Shown: positions 8,707 to 16,582 of the stretch, piece by piece
Layout: each line of letters opens with the position of its first letter
Position numbering within the stretch: position 1 is the first letter of the stretch
Assembly: GCA_965229885.1 (NCBI GenBank)
Contig: CBDDJX010000002.1
Span: 186,001-250,000 of the forward strand
Direction: 5' to 3'
Origin: DATLLJ01 sp965229885
GTDB lineage: Bacteria > Acidobacteriota > Vicinamibacteria > Vicinamibacterales > CAVVIG01
Length of the DNA: 64,000 nucleotides
Program-made: the position numbers and the translations under genes
The notes under the pieces: model-generated
Databases searched by the model: none
Told to the model about the DNA's origin: nothing
Seen by the model: the letters and a program-made list of their open reading frames with translations, nothing else

Positions 8707-9494
8707 CTAGGCAGGCTTCAGGTAGCGGGCGGCGAACGCTTCGATCTCGGCCTCGTCCGCTTTCGTGAAGTGGATGCCGGCACGGTAACCGAGCGGCTCC
8801 CCTGGGGCCATCGGTTCGAGCCGTGTCCAGGCCACCTTGCCGGCACAGGTCATCGGCGTCCCGTCGACCGGCAAAAGGACCTTCACATTCTGGTTTGGCT
8901 TCAACACGGTCGGCGATATCAGCTGACACCCGCTGGTCGAGATATCAAAAAGGCGAGCCGGGTTGCCGTTGACCTGCACCGAGACGTCCGAGTTGAACTG
9001 ATATCGATCGGCGAGCCGCACGGCCTGCCAACCATCTTCCAGCTCTTCCTGCTTGGGAGCAGAAGCTGCCGCGGGCGCCTTGCCCTTTGTCTTCGCCGGA
9101 GGCTTTGCGACAGACGAAGACAAAGGCGGCGACGCAGGCTCGACGGCGACTTGGTCGCGCTCTTTGGCCATCGCCGCGACTTGCCGACGATGGTTTCGTA
9201 GTCCGCCACCGCCTGCGCCTCGTTGCTCCTGGCGCTCGCGAGCTGCTGGCCGGTATTTCCGACAGCTTGGCCGAGCTCAGTCATCGACGTGCGTGCGGCT
9301 TCGAGTTCCGCCTGCGCCTCGGCCAGCGCTTGACGAGCCTCGGCCAGCAATTGCTGCGCGACGGCGGCGGCTGTGGTGGCCGTCGTGGTCGGCGTGGGAT
9401 GGCTGGTGCGTCCGTACGTCGGCGGCGTCAGAAGCTCGCTGACGGAGTTGGCGGAGAAGGCGACGTCCCCGAAGCCGGAACCGGTCGCCGCCAC
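8707..9494 (-). pseudogene. coiled-coil PilZ protein, frameshifted
   Basis: Two overlapping frames together make one gene. The upstream part (down to about 9180) is an Ala/Glu-rich coiled coil (QLLAEARQALAEAQAELE) ending YETIVGK. The downstream part starts MAKERDQVAVEPAS and runs into a PilZ domain with RLADR (RxxxR) and DISTSG (DxSxxG). Adding one G to the GGCAAGTCGCG stretch near 9180 joins them as IVGK-VAAMAKERD. The first 120 bases overlap the start of the PEGA gene on the other strand, so the true start may be internal. This is the second PilZ gene within 2 kb. Confidence 0.65.
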
Positions 9495-10128
9495 GCCGCC
9501 GCCAGCCGCGGCGCGCAGTACCGGTCAACTGACGGCGCGGTCAGATCCTGCCGGTGCCAAAGTGTTCGTCGACGGCCGCGAGCGCGGCGTCACGCCGCTC
9601 ACGCTCGACGTCACCTTCGGGTCGCACACGGTCGTGCTTCAGGGCAAGAACGGCTCCGTGCGGCGCACGGTGACCGTCGCCGCCGATCGCGCCGCGGTCG
9701 TCAGCGAAGCGCTTTTTGCCGGATGGCTGGTCCTCTTTGCGCCGTTCGAGCTTCAGATCGCCGAAGGCACGCGCGCCATCCGGCTCGACGAGAACAGCAA
9801 GGTGCTGCTCCCGCCAGGGACCCATGAGCTGCGGCTCGAGGACCGTGACCTGGGGTTCGTCGAAACTCGGAGTGTCGAGATTCAACCGGGGCAGACGACG
9901 TCGGTGTCGCTCGTGGCGTCGCCGTCGACGCTCACCGTCACGGCCAGCGCACCCGCCGTCGTCCTGATCGACGGCGAGCAGGTCGGCGAGACGCCGTTGA
10001 CGAATCAACCCATCGCGCTCGGCACGCGCGACATCGTCGTCAAGGGCGCTGACGGGGCAGAGCGGCGGTTCACACAGAAGGTGACGACTGCGCCCGTGCA
10101 GATCGACGTCGACTTCTCGAGAAACTGA
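9373..10128 (+). CDS. PEGA-domain protein
   Basis: The frame opens after a stop at 9331; GTG 9373 or 9376 would start a short membrane anchor (VAVVVGVGWLVRPYVGG). After a Pro/Ala linker come at least two PEGA beta-domains: LTARSDPAGAKVFVDGRERG near residue 55 and VTASAPAVVLIDGEQVGETP near residue 195, with a related all-beta stretch between. PEGA domains are surface or S-layer-like modules. The protein is probably anchored in the inner membrane with an extracytoplasmic beta region. The start is uncertain because of the antisense overlap with the coiled-coil PilZ gene. Confidence 0.75.
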   Translation: MVAVVVGVGWLVRPYVGGVRSSLTELAEKATSPKPEPVAATPPPAAARSTGQLTARSDPAGAKVFVDGRERGVTPLTLDVTFGSHTVVLQGKNGSVRRTVTVAADRAAVVSEALFAGWLVLFAPFELQIAEGTRAIRLDENSKVLLPPGTHELRLEDRDLGFVETRSVEIQPGQTTSVSLVASPSTLTVTASAPAVVLIDGEQVGETPLTNQPIALGTRDIVVKGADGAERRFTQKVTTAPVQIDVDFSRN

Positions 10129-10186
10129 CCTGGCTTCAAGACAGAAGTGGTATGCTGGCCGCCTGATCCGAAAAGGAGAGACTGCG

Positions 10187-11086
10187 ATGGAACGGAAAAA
10201 GGCCGCTGACTTCCCGCAGGAACTGCTGGACGAGTTTCACCTGTACGTCCACGGCGACATCGACCGCCGGACGTTCCTGGACAGGGCGGGGAAGTTCGCC
10301 GTCGGCGGACTCACGGCGGCCGCCATTCTGGACATGCTCAAGCCCAATTACGCCTTGGGGCAGCAGGTGCCGAAGGACGACAACCGGATCAAAGCCGAGT
10401 ACGCGACCGTGCCTTCGCCGCAAGGTAACGGATCCATCAAGGGGTACCTGGTTCGACCGGCGAGCGCGAGTGCCACGGCCAAGGTCCCTGTCGTCCTCGT
10501 CGTGCATGAGAACCGCGGCCTCAATCCGCACATCGAAGACGTGGCGCGGCGTCTCGGCACCGCGAACTTCATGGCGTTTGCGCCGGACGGACTGACCTCG
10601 GTCGGCGGCTATCCGGGCGACGACGAAAAGGGCGCGGAACTGTTCGGGAAAGTCGATCGCCCGAAGATGACCGAGGACTTCGTGGCCGCGGCGAACTGGC
10701 TGAAGTCGCGTCCCGAGAGCACCGGAAAGCTGGGAGCGGTCGGGTTCTGCTTTGGCGGCGGCATCTCCAACACGCTGGCCACCCGGCTCCCGGATCTCGC
10801 GGCGGCCGTGCCGTTCTACGGGGCTGCGCCTCCAGAGGCCGACGTTCCGAAGATTAAGGCGGCGATCCTGGTGCACCACGGAGAGCTCGATACGCGTCTC
10901 GTGATGGCGTGGCCCGCGTACGATACCGCGCTGACCGCAAGCAAGGTGACGCACGAAGGCTACATCTATCCGAAGGCCAACCACGGCTTCCATAACGACA
11001 CGACGCCGCGTTATGACGAAGCGGCCGCCAAACTCGCCTGGCAGCGCACGGTCAGTTGGTTCAACAAGTACCTGCGGACGACGTAG
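10187..11086 (+). CDS. dienelactone hydrolase family protein (YghX-like)
   Basis: The 299-residue protein is an alpha/beta hydrolase. The nucleophile motif is GFCFGGG (Cys), and the likely Asp and His lie in GELDTR and NHGFHND, the Cys-Asp-His triad of dienelactone hydrolases. Near residue 27 is DRRTFLDRAGKFAVGGLTA, resembling a twin-arginine export signal although it starts late in the chain, as in YghX-type proteins. A strong ribosome site (AAAGGAGAG) precedes ATG 10187. The natural substrate is unknown. Confidence 0.9.
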   Translation: MERKKAADFPQELLDEFHLYVHGDIDRRTFLDRAGKFAVGGLTAAAILDMLKPNYALGQQVPKDDNRIKAEYATVPSPQGNGSIKGYLVRPASASATAKVPVVLVVHENRGLNPHIEDVARRLGTANFMAFAPDGLTSVGGYPGDDEKGAELFGKVDRPKMTEDFVAAANWLKSRPESTGKLGAVGFCFGGGISNTLATRLPDLAAAVPFYGAAPPEADVPKIKAAILVHHGELDTRLVMAWPAYDTALTASKVTHEGYIYPKANHGFHNDTTPRYDEAAAKLAWQRTVSWFNKYLRTT

Positions 11087-11202
11087 TCGAGACGCCGCGC
11101 GACTCGACGCGACTCTCATCGACGCTGATCGACGTCTGATCATCGGGGGCTTCGGTTCGCCGAACCCCTCGACGACAACCCTCCGCCTCCGCACGACCCG
11201 GC

Positions 11203-12780
11203 TCAATACCGGACGCGAGCGGCCGCAAGGGCCTCGGTCAACGATTGGCGGGCCGCCGCGGCTGGGTGTTCGCGCTCGACCGCTTCCCGCGCCGCGCGAA
11301 CTGTTTCGAGTCGCACATCGCCCTTCCACGCGAGCAACTCTTCGGCCTGCAGGAGACACGCGAGCACGAGATGAGGGTCCGCCTCATGGCGCCTCAGGAA
11401 CTGGCCATAGTTGAACCAGTCTGCGCCGAGCCTCCCCGCATCGTCACCCTGCTCGTCGACCGCCAGCGCCTACTGGAAAGCGTGCGCCGCGTCGACGGTC
11501 CGGCCCGCTTTATCAAGGCGCTCGGCTCGCATGGCCCAGAGCTGCCCGAGATGGCGGCGCGCCGTGGCCCCAGCCGGTGCGCTCTGCAGCGCGGCCTCCC
11601 ATTGCTGCACGGCTTCATCTTCTCGACCGAGCTCCATCAGTAGGACGCCGATGCTCAACAACGCTTCGCCGTCCTGCGGGTTAGTGAGGAGATATCGCCG
11701 ATAGAGCGCGTAGGCTTCCTCATATCGACGCTGTTCGATGAGGAGACGCGCTGTCCTCCGCTTTACTGAGCTGTCGTACGGATTCAGCGCGGCGGCCAGG
11801 GCGAGAGACGATTCGCTCGAATCGCTCGTGCCCAGAATGAATCGCGCTTGATCGACACCCGCCCATCCGACGAGCACGAGCAGTGCCGCGAGGCAGAACG
11901 CTCACGACGATAGCGCGTGGCCGACGGCCTCGGTCGCTTCCGCGGCGCCTGCTGCGGCCCGGTGGCCGGAGTCGACGAGCAACGCGGCAATGCGACGATC
12001 CCGAAGTTTCCAGAGCGCGCCATCGAGGACGAAATGATGGATGTTGACGACCGCGGTGACAATGAGAACGCTTTGCGTGAAGTCGGCGCGGAACAGGTAG
12101 CTCGCCATCCACGGCCACGGCACGAACAACGCGATTCCGCCGCCCACGAGCGTCGCTGCATACGCCCACGGCCGCCACGTGCCTGGTGCCGACGACTCGG
12201 CTTCGCGACGTGCGTAGTGCTGGTGATCCAGAGGTACTGCGCCGAGTGCATCACGGCGAGCACTCCCGTGCTATATCGCGTCTGGGGCGTCTGCCCGCCG
12301 CTTAAAACGCCGGCGATCGCCGGCACGACGAACCACGAGGCCTGCGTGACGACGAGCATGAATGGGGCGAGCATCGCGGCCGGTCCGGCCCGTACGACCA
12401 GGCGCGCCATCGTCATCAAGCCGAGCGCACCGACGAGAGCCAGCAACAGCACCTGTGCAGGCGCCGCAATCGCTGTCGGAATCCCGAGCGATCGGATCAG
12501 GGGATCGGTCGATGGATCGGTATGGAAGCTGATGAATAGCAGCGCGTAGGACGCCAGAAAGGCGAGAAAGAGACGCCGTCGTTCGCCCTCGGTCGGCGCG
12601 GCGTCGTTGCGGCGCGCGAACATCATCGCCAATCCGAAATTCTGAGCGGTGTAATGCCATGGGCTCCAGGTGATGTACGCCGTGAATACCCACGGGACGA
12701 TGGCGGCCCACACGTGGGACACGATGGCCACCAACGCGAGCAGCGCGGTGATGTGCAGCGTGAAGACGCGATACTGAGCT
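11203..12780 (-). pseudogene. polytopic membrane/TPR protein, decayed and truncated by IS3 element
   Basis: Reading from the IS boundary, the protein shows about eight hydrophobic segments (for example LLALVAIVSHVWAAIVPWVF, WSPWHYTAQNFGLAMMF and LLLALVGALGLMTMARL). TPR repeats follow (RRYEEAYALYRRYLLTNPQD, LLSIGVLLMELGREDEAVQQ). At least one frameshift is needed near 12225. There are in-frame stops at about 11902 (TGA) and 11470 (TAG), and recognisable coding sequence continues to a stop at 11203-11205. The N-terminus is missing: the frame runs into the left end of the IS at 12781. The family is not one I can name. Confidence 0.7.
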
Positions 12781-12819
12781 TGATCCGGTTTCGTGGACAC
12801 AATCCGAAAGGTGGATACG

Positions 12820-13137
12820 ATGTCCAGAAGGGGATCACGCAGAGCGGGACGACGCGCGCGACGACAGTTCACGGAGGAGTTCATGGCCGGCGCGGTCCGG
12901 CTCGTGTTGGATGAGGGCAAGACGATCGGTGCCGGCTCGCGCGACCTGGTTCTGACGCCGTCATCGCTGGCGCATTGGGTCCGACACGCCCAAGCCGATC
13001 GGACGAAAGGCAAGACCGGCCTGACGCCGGCGGAGCGGGAGGAGCTGGCACGGCTCCGCAAAGCGAATCGGATCCTCGCCGAGGAGCGCGACATCCTGAA
13101 ACAAGCGGCGGCCTTCTTCGCGAAGCAGAGCCGATGA
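12820..13137 (+). CDS. IS3-family transposase OrfA
   Basis: This 105-residue DNA-binding subunit has an HTH region (RRQFTEEFMAGAVRLVLDEG ... SSLAHWVRH) and the usual C-terminal leucine-rich segment (EELARLRKANRILAEERDIL). ATG 12820 is preferred to the upstream GTG at 12793. Its stop overlaps the orfB start in the ATGA arrangement. OrfA-OrfB fusion by frameshifting is the family norm, but no A-rich slip site is obvious here. Confidence 0.88.
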   Translation: MSRRGSRRAGRRARRQFTEEFMAGAVRLVLDEGKTIGAGSRDLVLTPSSLAHWVRHAQADRTKGKTGLTPAEREELARLRKANRILAEERDILKQAAAFFAKQSR

Positions 13138-14096
13138 GGTGTACCTTCATCGCGGCGAAGAAGGCCGAGCATACGGTGAGCATTCTCTGTCGATGTCTGC
13201 GCGTGACGCGCAGCGGCTTCTACGCCTGGCAGCGTCGTCCGGAATCGACGCACACCCGTGATGATCGTCGGCTGACCGTGCTGGTGCGGGCCTCGTTCGA
13301 GGAGAGTACGCAGCGGTACGGCAGCCCGCGCATTCACGAGGATCTGATCGAGCAGGACGAGCACGTCAGCCGCAAACGGGTCGTGCGATTGATGCAGGAA
13401 GACGGCCTGCAGGCGCGGCGCCGGAAGCGCTACAAGCTGACAACCATGAGTGATCACGCCCAACCGGTCGCGGCGAATCTACTGGACCGCCAGTGCGAGG
13501 CGGACGCGCCGAATCAGCGGTGGGTCGGCGACACGACCGAGTTCGTCATCGGCAGCAGCGGCAAGCTCTACCTCGCGGCGATCCTAGATCTGTTCTCGCG
13601 GTGCATCGTGGGCTGGGCCGTCAGCGCCGTGAACGACCGCCATGTGACGATCACCGCCCTGGAGGCGGCGCTCACGCGCCGGTGCCCCGAGATCGGCCTG
13701 CTCCAGCACTCCGACCAGGGCTCGACATACGCGAGCGAGGATGATCAGGACGTCCTCGAGGCGCGCGGCATCGTGTGCAGCATGAGCCGGCGGGGCAACT
13801 GCCACGATAACGCGGTGATGGAAAGCTGCTTCTCGACGATCAAAGCGGAACTCGCCGATCGCTTCGACAGCTGCAGCGAGGCCAAGCGGGAGTTGTTCGC
13901 TTACATCGAGGTGTTCTCTAACCAACGTCGCCGGCACTCGACGATCGGCCAGATCAGTCCGGCGGCGTACGAGCGGCGCGCGCGGGCAGAGGGCAGGGAC
14001 GCCATGGCAAACCGCACAGGACGCGGTTTCCCACAGCGCCCACACCCGTCGCTCTTGTCTGGAAATGAGGAACGAAGAGCCACTCAAACAGCGTAG
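13134..14096 (+). CDS. IS3-family transposase OrfB (DDE integrase)
   Basis: The product has about 320 residues. An N-terminal helix-turn-helix_21-like domain (RCLRVTRSGFYAWQRRPES, YGSPRIHEDL) leads to an rve integrase core. The three catalytic residues are all present: Asp in WVGDTTEF, Asp in LLQHSDQGSTY and Glu in NAVMESCFSTIKAE. The gene looks intact and the element could be active. A degraded relative of this protein lies near 35.97-36.08 kb. Confidence 0.93.
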   Translation: MRCTFIAAKKAEHTVSILCRCLRVTRSGFYAWQRRPESTHTRDDRRLTVLVRASFEESTQRYGSPRIHEDLIEQDEHVSRKRVVRLMQEDGLQARRRKRYKLTTMSDHAQPVAANLLDRQCEADAPNQRWVGDTTEFVIGSSGKLYLAAILDLFSRCIVGWAVSAVNDRHVTITALEAALTRRCPEIGLLQHSDQGSTYASEDDQDVLEARGIVCSMSRRGNCHDNAVMESCFSTIKAELADRFDSCSEAKRELFAYIEVFSNQRRRHSTIGQISPAAYERRARAEGRDAMANRTGRGFPQRPHPSLLSGNEERRATQTA

Positions 14097-14124
14097 TGAA
14101 CCTGTTCACCAGATCGGATCAGGC

Positions 14125-14307
14125 TCAGGGCTGCGCCATCAGCCCGGCCATGGGACGACCCTTAGCCGTGAACATGGTGTAGGACGGGTGTTGGTTCCAC
14201 ACCTGCGTCTTCCAGCCGGCGACCTTGGTGTAGAAGGCGGCTGCGGACTTTGTGTCCGTGGTCATCAGCTCGTGCCAGACGAAGCGGCCGCGCACAGTGG
14301 AATTCGC
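14125..14307 (-). pseudogene. VOC (glyoxalase-like) protein, N-terminal fragment
   Basis: The frame reads TVRGRFVWHELMTTDTK, then AAAFYTKVAGWKTQVW and FTAKGRPMAGLMAQP, then stop. This is the first half-domain of a vicinal-oxygen-chelate protein; the second half is absent. It stops 3 bases from the right end of the IS3 element. The start is unclear: ATG 14265 is internal, and no ATG precedes the TVRGRF segment that relatives have. Confidence 0.7.
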
Positions 14308-14394
14308 CGTAAGGGCGATAGTTATAGCACCAACCGCCTCGCTATCGCGCACGTTTCTGAAACCGCTGCGCGGCCCGGTGTTACGATCGTGGTG

Positions 14395-14580
14395 ATGCCG
14401 GACGAATTTTTCGTGACCTGCCCTTACTGCGGCGAGCACGTCGAAATCTTCATCGAGGAAGACGTGCGAGGCAGCTTTGTCCAGGATTGCGAGGCGTGCT
14501 GCAATCCCTGGCGGGTCCGAGTGACCGGCGCGCGTGAGAATCGATCGGTCGACGTCGCTCGCGCGGATGGGTCGGAATAG
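14395..14580 (+). CDS. CPXCG motif-containing cysteine-rich protein
   Basis: This 61-residue protein carries CPYCGEHVEIFIEED near its start and DCEACCNPW in the middle, the signature of the Cys_rich_CPXG family of small putative zinc proteins. Function is unknown. It precedes the TatT-TRAP operon by about 55 bases. Confidence 0.85.
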   Translation: MPDEFFVTCPYCGEHVEIFIEEDVRGSFVQDCEACCNPWRVRVTGARENRSVDVARADGSE

Positions 14581-14634
14581 CCGTTCGCAGGTCGGCGACA
14601 GCTCCCTGATTCGTACGCTAGACTGCAGCAACCC

Positions 14635-15570
14635 TTGCGTATCCACTTACTATTCCGCTCTGCGACGCTTGCCGCCGCCGTAGGCCTGACGACGGGCTGC
14701 GGGGCCATCAGGGCCTCCGCAATCAAGAGCGTGGCCAACACGCTGTCCGAAGGCGGCACGACCTTTACCTCGCACAACGACCCCGAGTTGATTGAAGGCG
14801 CGCTGCCATTCACCCTGACGCTGTACGAGTCGCTGCTCGATTCGATTCCCACGCATGAACCGTTGCTCACCGCCACATGCGCGGCCTACACGCAGTACGC
14901 CTACGGATTCGTTCAGGTGCACGCGGAAGAAACCCAGTTCGACGACTACGAGAGATCAAAGCACTTTACCGAGCGTGCGCTGAACCTGAGTCTGCGCGGG
15001 CGCGACTACTGCTGGCGCGGTCTCGAGGTGCGTTTCAGGGGCGTCACGCCGAAGCTCAAGCAGGATCCGGCCGCCGCTGTTGCCGGGGCGCAGAAGTCGC
15101 AGGCGCCGCTCCTCTATTGGTCAGCGGCCTCGCTCAGTGCCGCCATCTCGCTCGGCGGCATCGATCGCCCGGAGCTGCTCATCGACTGGCCCGTTGTCCG
15201 TGCGCTCGGCGAGCGCGCGTTGGCGCTCGACGAGACCTGGAAAGACGGCGCGATCCACGAGCTCCTGATGATAGTCGAGAGCCAGGGCGAGGCCCTCGGT
15301 GGATCAGAGGAACGGGCGCGGAAGCATTTTGCGCGCGCTATCGAAATCCAAAAGGGCCTTTCACCGAGTCCCTATCTCGGGCTCGCGCTCGGCCTCGTCA
15401 AGAGTAAGCAGGACCGCAAGGAGTTCGAGCAACTGCTCCAGCGCGCCCTGGCGATCGACCCCGAGAAAAATCCCGACAACCGTCTGGTCGCGCTCATCAT
15501 GCAGAAGCGGGCGCGGCTGTTTCTCGATCACATCGACGATCTGTTCCTGGAGGACTTGGATGCCCGGTAA
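14635..15570 (+). CDS. TRAP transporter TatT-type component (lipoprotein)
   Basis: TTG 14635 starts a signal sequence ending in a lipobox (LTTGC), so this is probably a periplasm-facing lipoprotein. The rest is helical and TPR-like, matching the TatT (T-component) family, which forms complexes with the DctP-like binding protein of some TRAP systems. It overlaps dctP by 11 bases, indicating translational coupling. Length is 311 residues. Confidence 0.85.
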   Translation: MRIHLLFRSATLAAAVGLTTGCGAIRASAIKSVANTLSEGGTTFTSHNDPELIEGALPFTLTLYESLLDSIPTHEPLLTATCAAYTQYAYGFVQVHAEETQFDDYERSKHFTERALNLSLRGRDYCWRGLEVRFRGVTPKLKQDPAAAVAGAQKSQAPLLYWSAASLSAAISLGGIDRPELLIDWPVVRALGERALALDETWKDGAIHELLMIVESQGEALGGSEERARKHFARAIEIQKGLSPSPYLGLALGLVKSKQDRKEFEQLLQRALAIDPEKNPDNRLVALIMQKRARLFLDHIDDLFLEDLDAR

Positions 15571-16582
15571 GATACTGTTGCGGTTCGTGGTTGGCTTGGC
15601 GGTGGCCGTGTCGGCGCCGCTCGTCATCGCTCAGGCGCCCTTGAACGTCAGGCTCGCGACGCTTGCACCCGAAAGCTCGCCGTGGACGAGCGCCTTACGC
15701 AGCATGGGGGCCGCCTGGTCGAAAGCGACCGGCTCGCGCGTCCGTCTGACTGTCTATGCGGGCACGATTCCGAGCGAGTCGTCCGCGATTGCTCGCATGG
15801 CCGTCGACGGTCTGCAGGCCGCGATGTTGACCACCGGAGGCCTCGCCGAAATCGACGAGTCGTTCAACGTGTTCGGCATCCCCTTCTTCTTTCAGTCGGA
15901 CGCCGAGGTGGCGTACGTTCAGGAGAGGGTGGCGCCGATGATTGCGCAGCGCCTCCTGGCGAAAAAGTTCCACGTGATCAGCTGGGGCAACGCCGGGTGG
16001 GTGCAGCTCTTCTCGAAGCATCCCATTCGCAGCATCGCCGACCTCAAGCGCGCCAAGCTCTACACGAGCGAGGGCAGCCCGAAATCGGTGCAGTGGTACA
16101 CGAGCAATGGATTTCACGTCGTGCCGCTCAGCGCGGGTGAAATCTCCAAGCAGTTGAAGCTGCCGACAGGCGCCATCGATGCGGCGCCAAGCCCGCCTGT
16201 CTTTGCGCTCACGCTGCAGTTTTTCCGCGACGCGCCCTACATGCTCGACATCCGCGTCGCCCCGCTCATGAGCGCGACCATCATGACGGCCAGCACATGG
16301 AACAGAATCGCGCCTGACGACCGCACGAAGATGCTGGAGGCTGCCGTGGCCATGGAAACGCAGATCCAGTCGCAGGCGCCCGCCCTCGATAGGAAGTCCA
16401 TCAACGAGATGAAGGCCGCCGGCCTGCAGGTGGTCACGCTCGATCCGAACACCCTCGGCGCGTTCCACGCGGCCGCCGAGAGCCAGCTCGTGACGCAGCG
16501 CGGCAACCTGGTTCCAGCCGACGTTTTCGACGCCGCTGTCGCTGCGCGCACGGCATTCCGCGCGTCGAACGGCGGTCGATGA
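15560..16582 (+). CDS. dctP: TRAP transporter substrate-binding protein (DctP family)
   Basis: A signal peptide (LLRFVVGLAVAVSAPLVIAQ) is followed by a DctP fold: LNVRLATLAPESSPW, FGIPFFFQSDAEV and RAKLYTSEGSPKSVQWY. Such proteins capture carboxylates or related solutes in the periplasm and deliver them to the QM permease. The start at ATG 15560 lies inside the end of tatT. The ligand cannot be deduced. Its stop overlaps the start of dctQM in the ATGA arrangement. Confidence 0.9.
   Translation: MPGKILLRFVVGLAVAVSAPLVIAQAPLNVRLATLAPESSPWTSALRSMGAAWSKATGSRVRLTVYAGTIPSESSAIARMAVDGLQAAMLTTGGLAEIDESFNVFGIPFFFQSDAEVAYVQERVAPMIAQRLLAKKFHVISWGNAGWVQLFSKHPIRSIADLKRAKLYTSEGSPKSVQWYTSNGFHVVPLSAGEISKQLKLPTGAIDAAPSPPVFALTLQFFRDAPYMLDIRVAPLMSATIMTASTWNRIAPDDRTKMLEAAVAMETQIQSQAPALDRKSINEMKAAGLQVVTLDPNTLGAFHAAAESQLVTQRGNLVPADVFDAAVAARTAFRASNGGR

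Larger units (their letters stand above)
12781..14121 (+). mobile_element. complete IS3-family insertion sequence
   Basis: The element is 1341 bp and carries orfA and orfB on the plus strand. Its left end TGATCCGGTTTCGTGGACAC matches the reverse complement of its right end TGATCCGATCTGGTGAACAG at 15 of 20 positions. No clear 3-4 bp target duplication is seen (left flank ends GCT, right flank starts GGC). The flanks are pieces of two unrelated genes, which suggests a rearrangement or deletion through the element. Confidence 0.85.

Noticed and set aside
7096..12780. Genetic code change or stop readthrough to explain in-frame TAA, TAG and TGA
   Set aside because: All three stops also end many intact genes normally, and no recoding signal is seen; nonsense mutation or error is simpler.
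13120..13140. Programmed frameshift site between orfA and orfB
   Set aside because: The ATGA overlap allows re-initiation and no A-rich slippery heptamer is visible.
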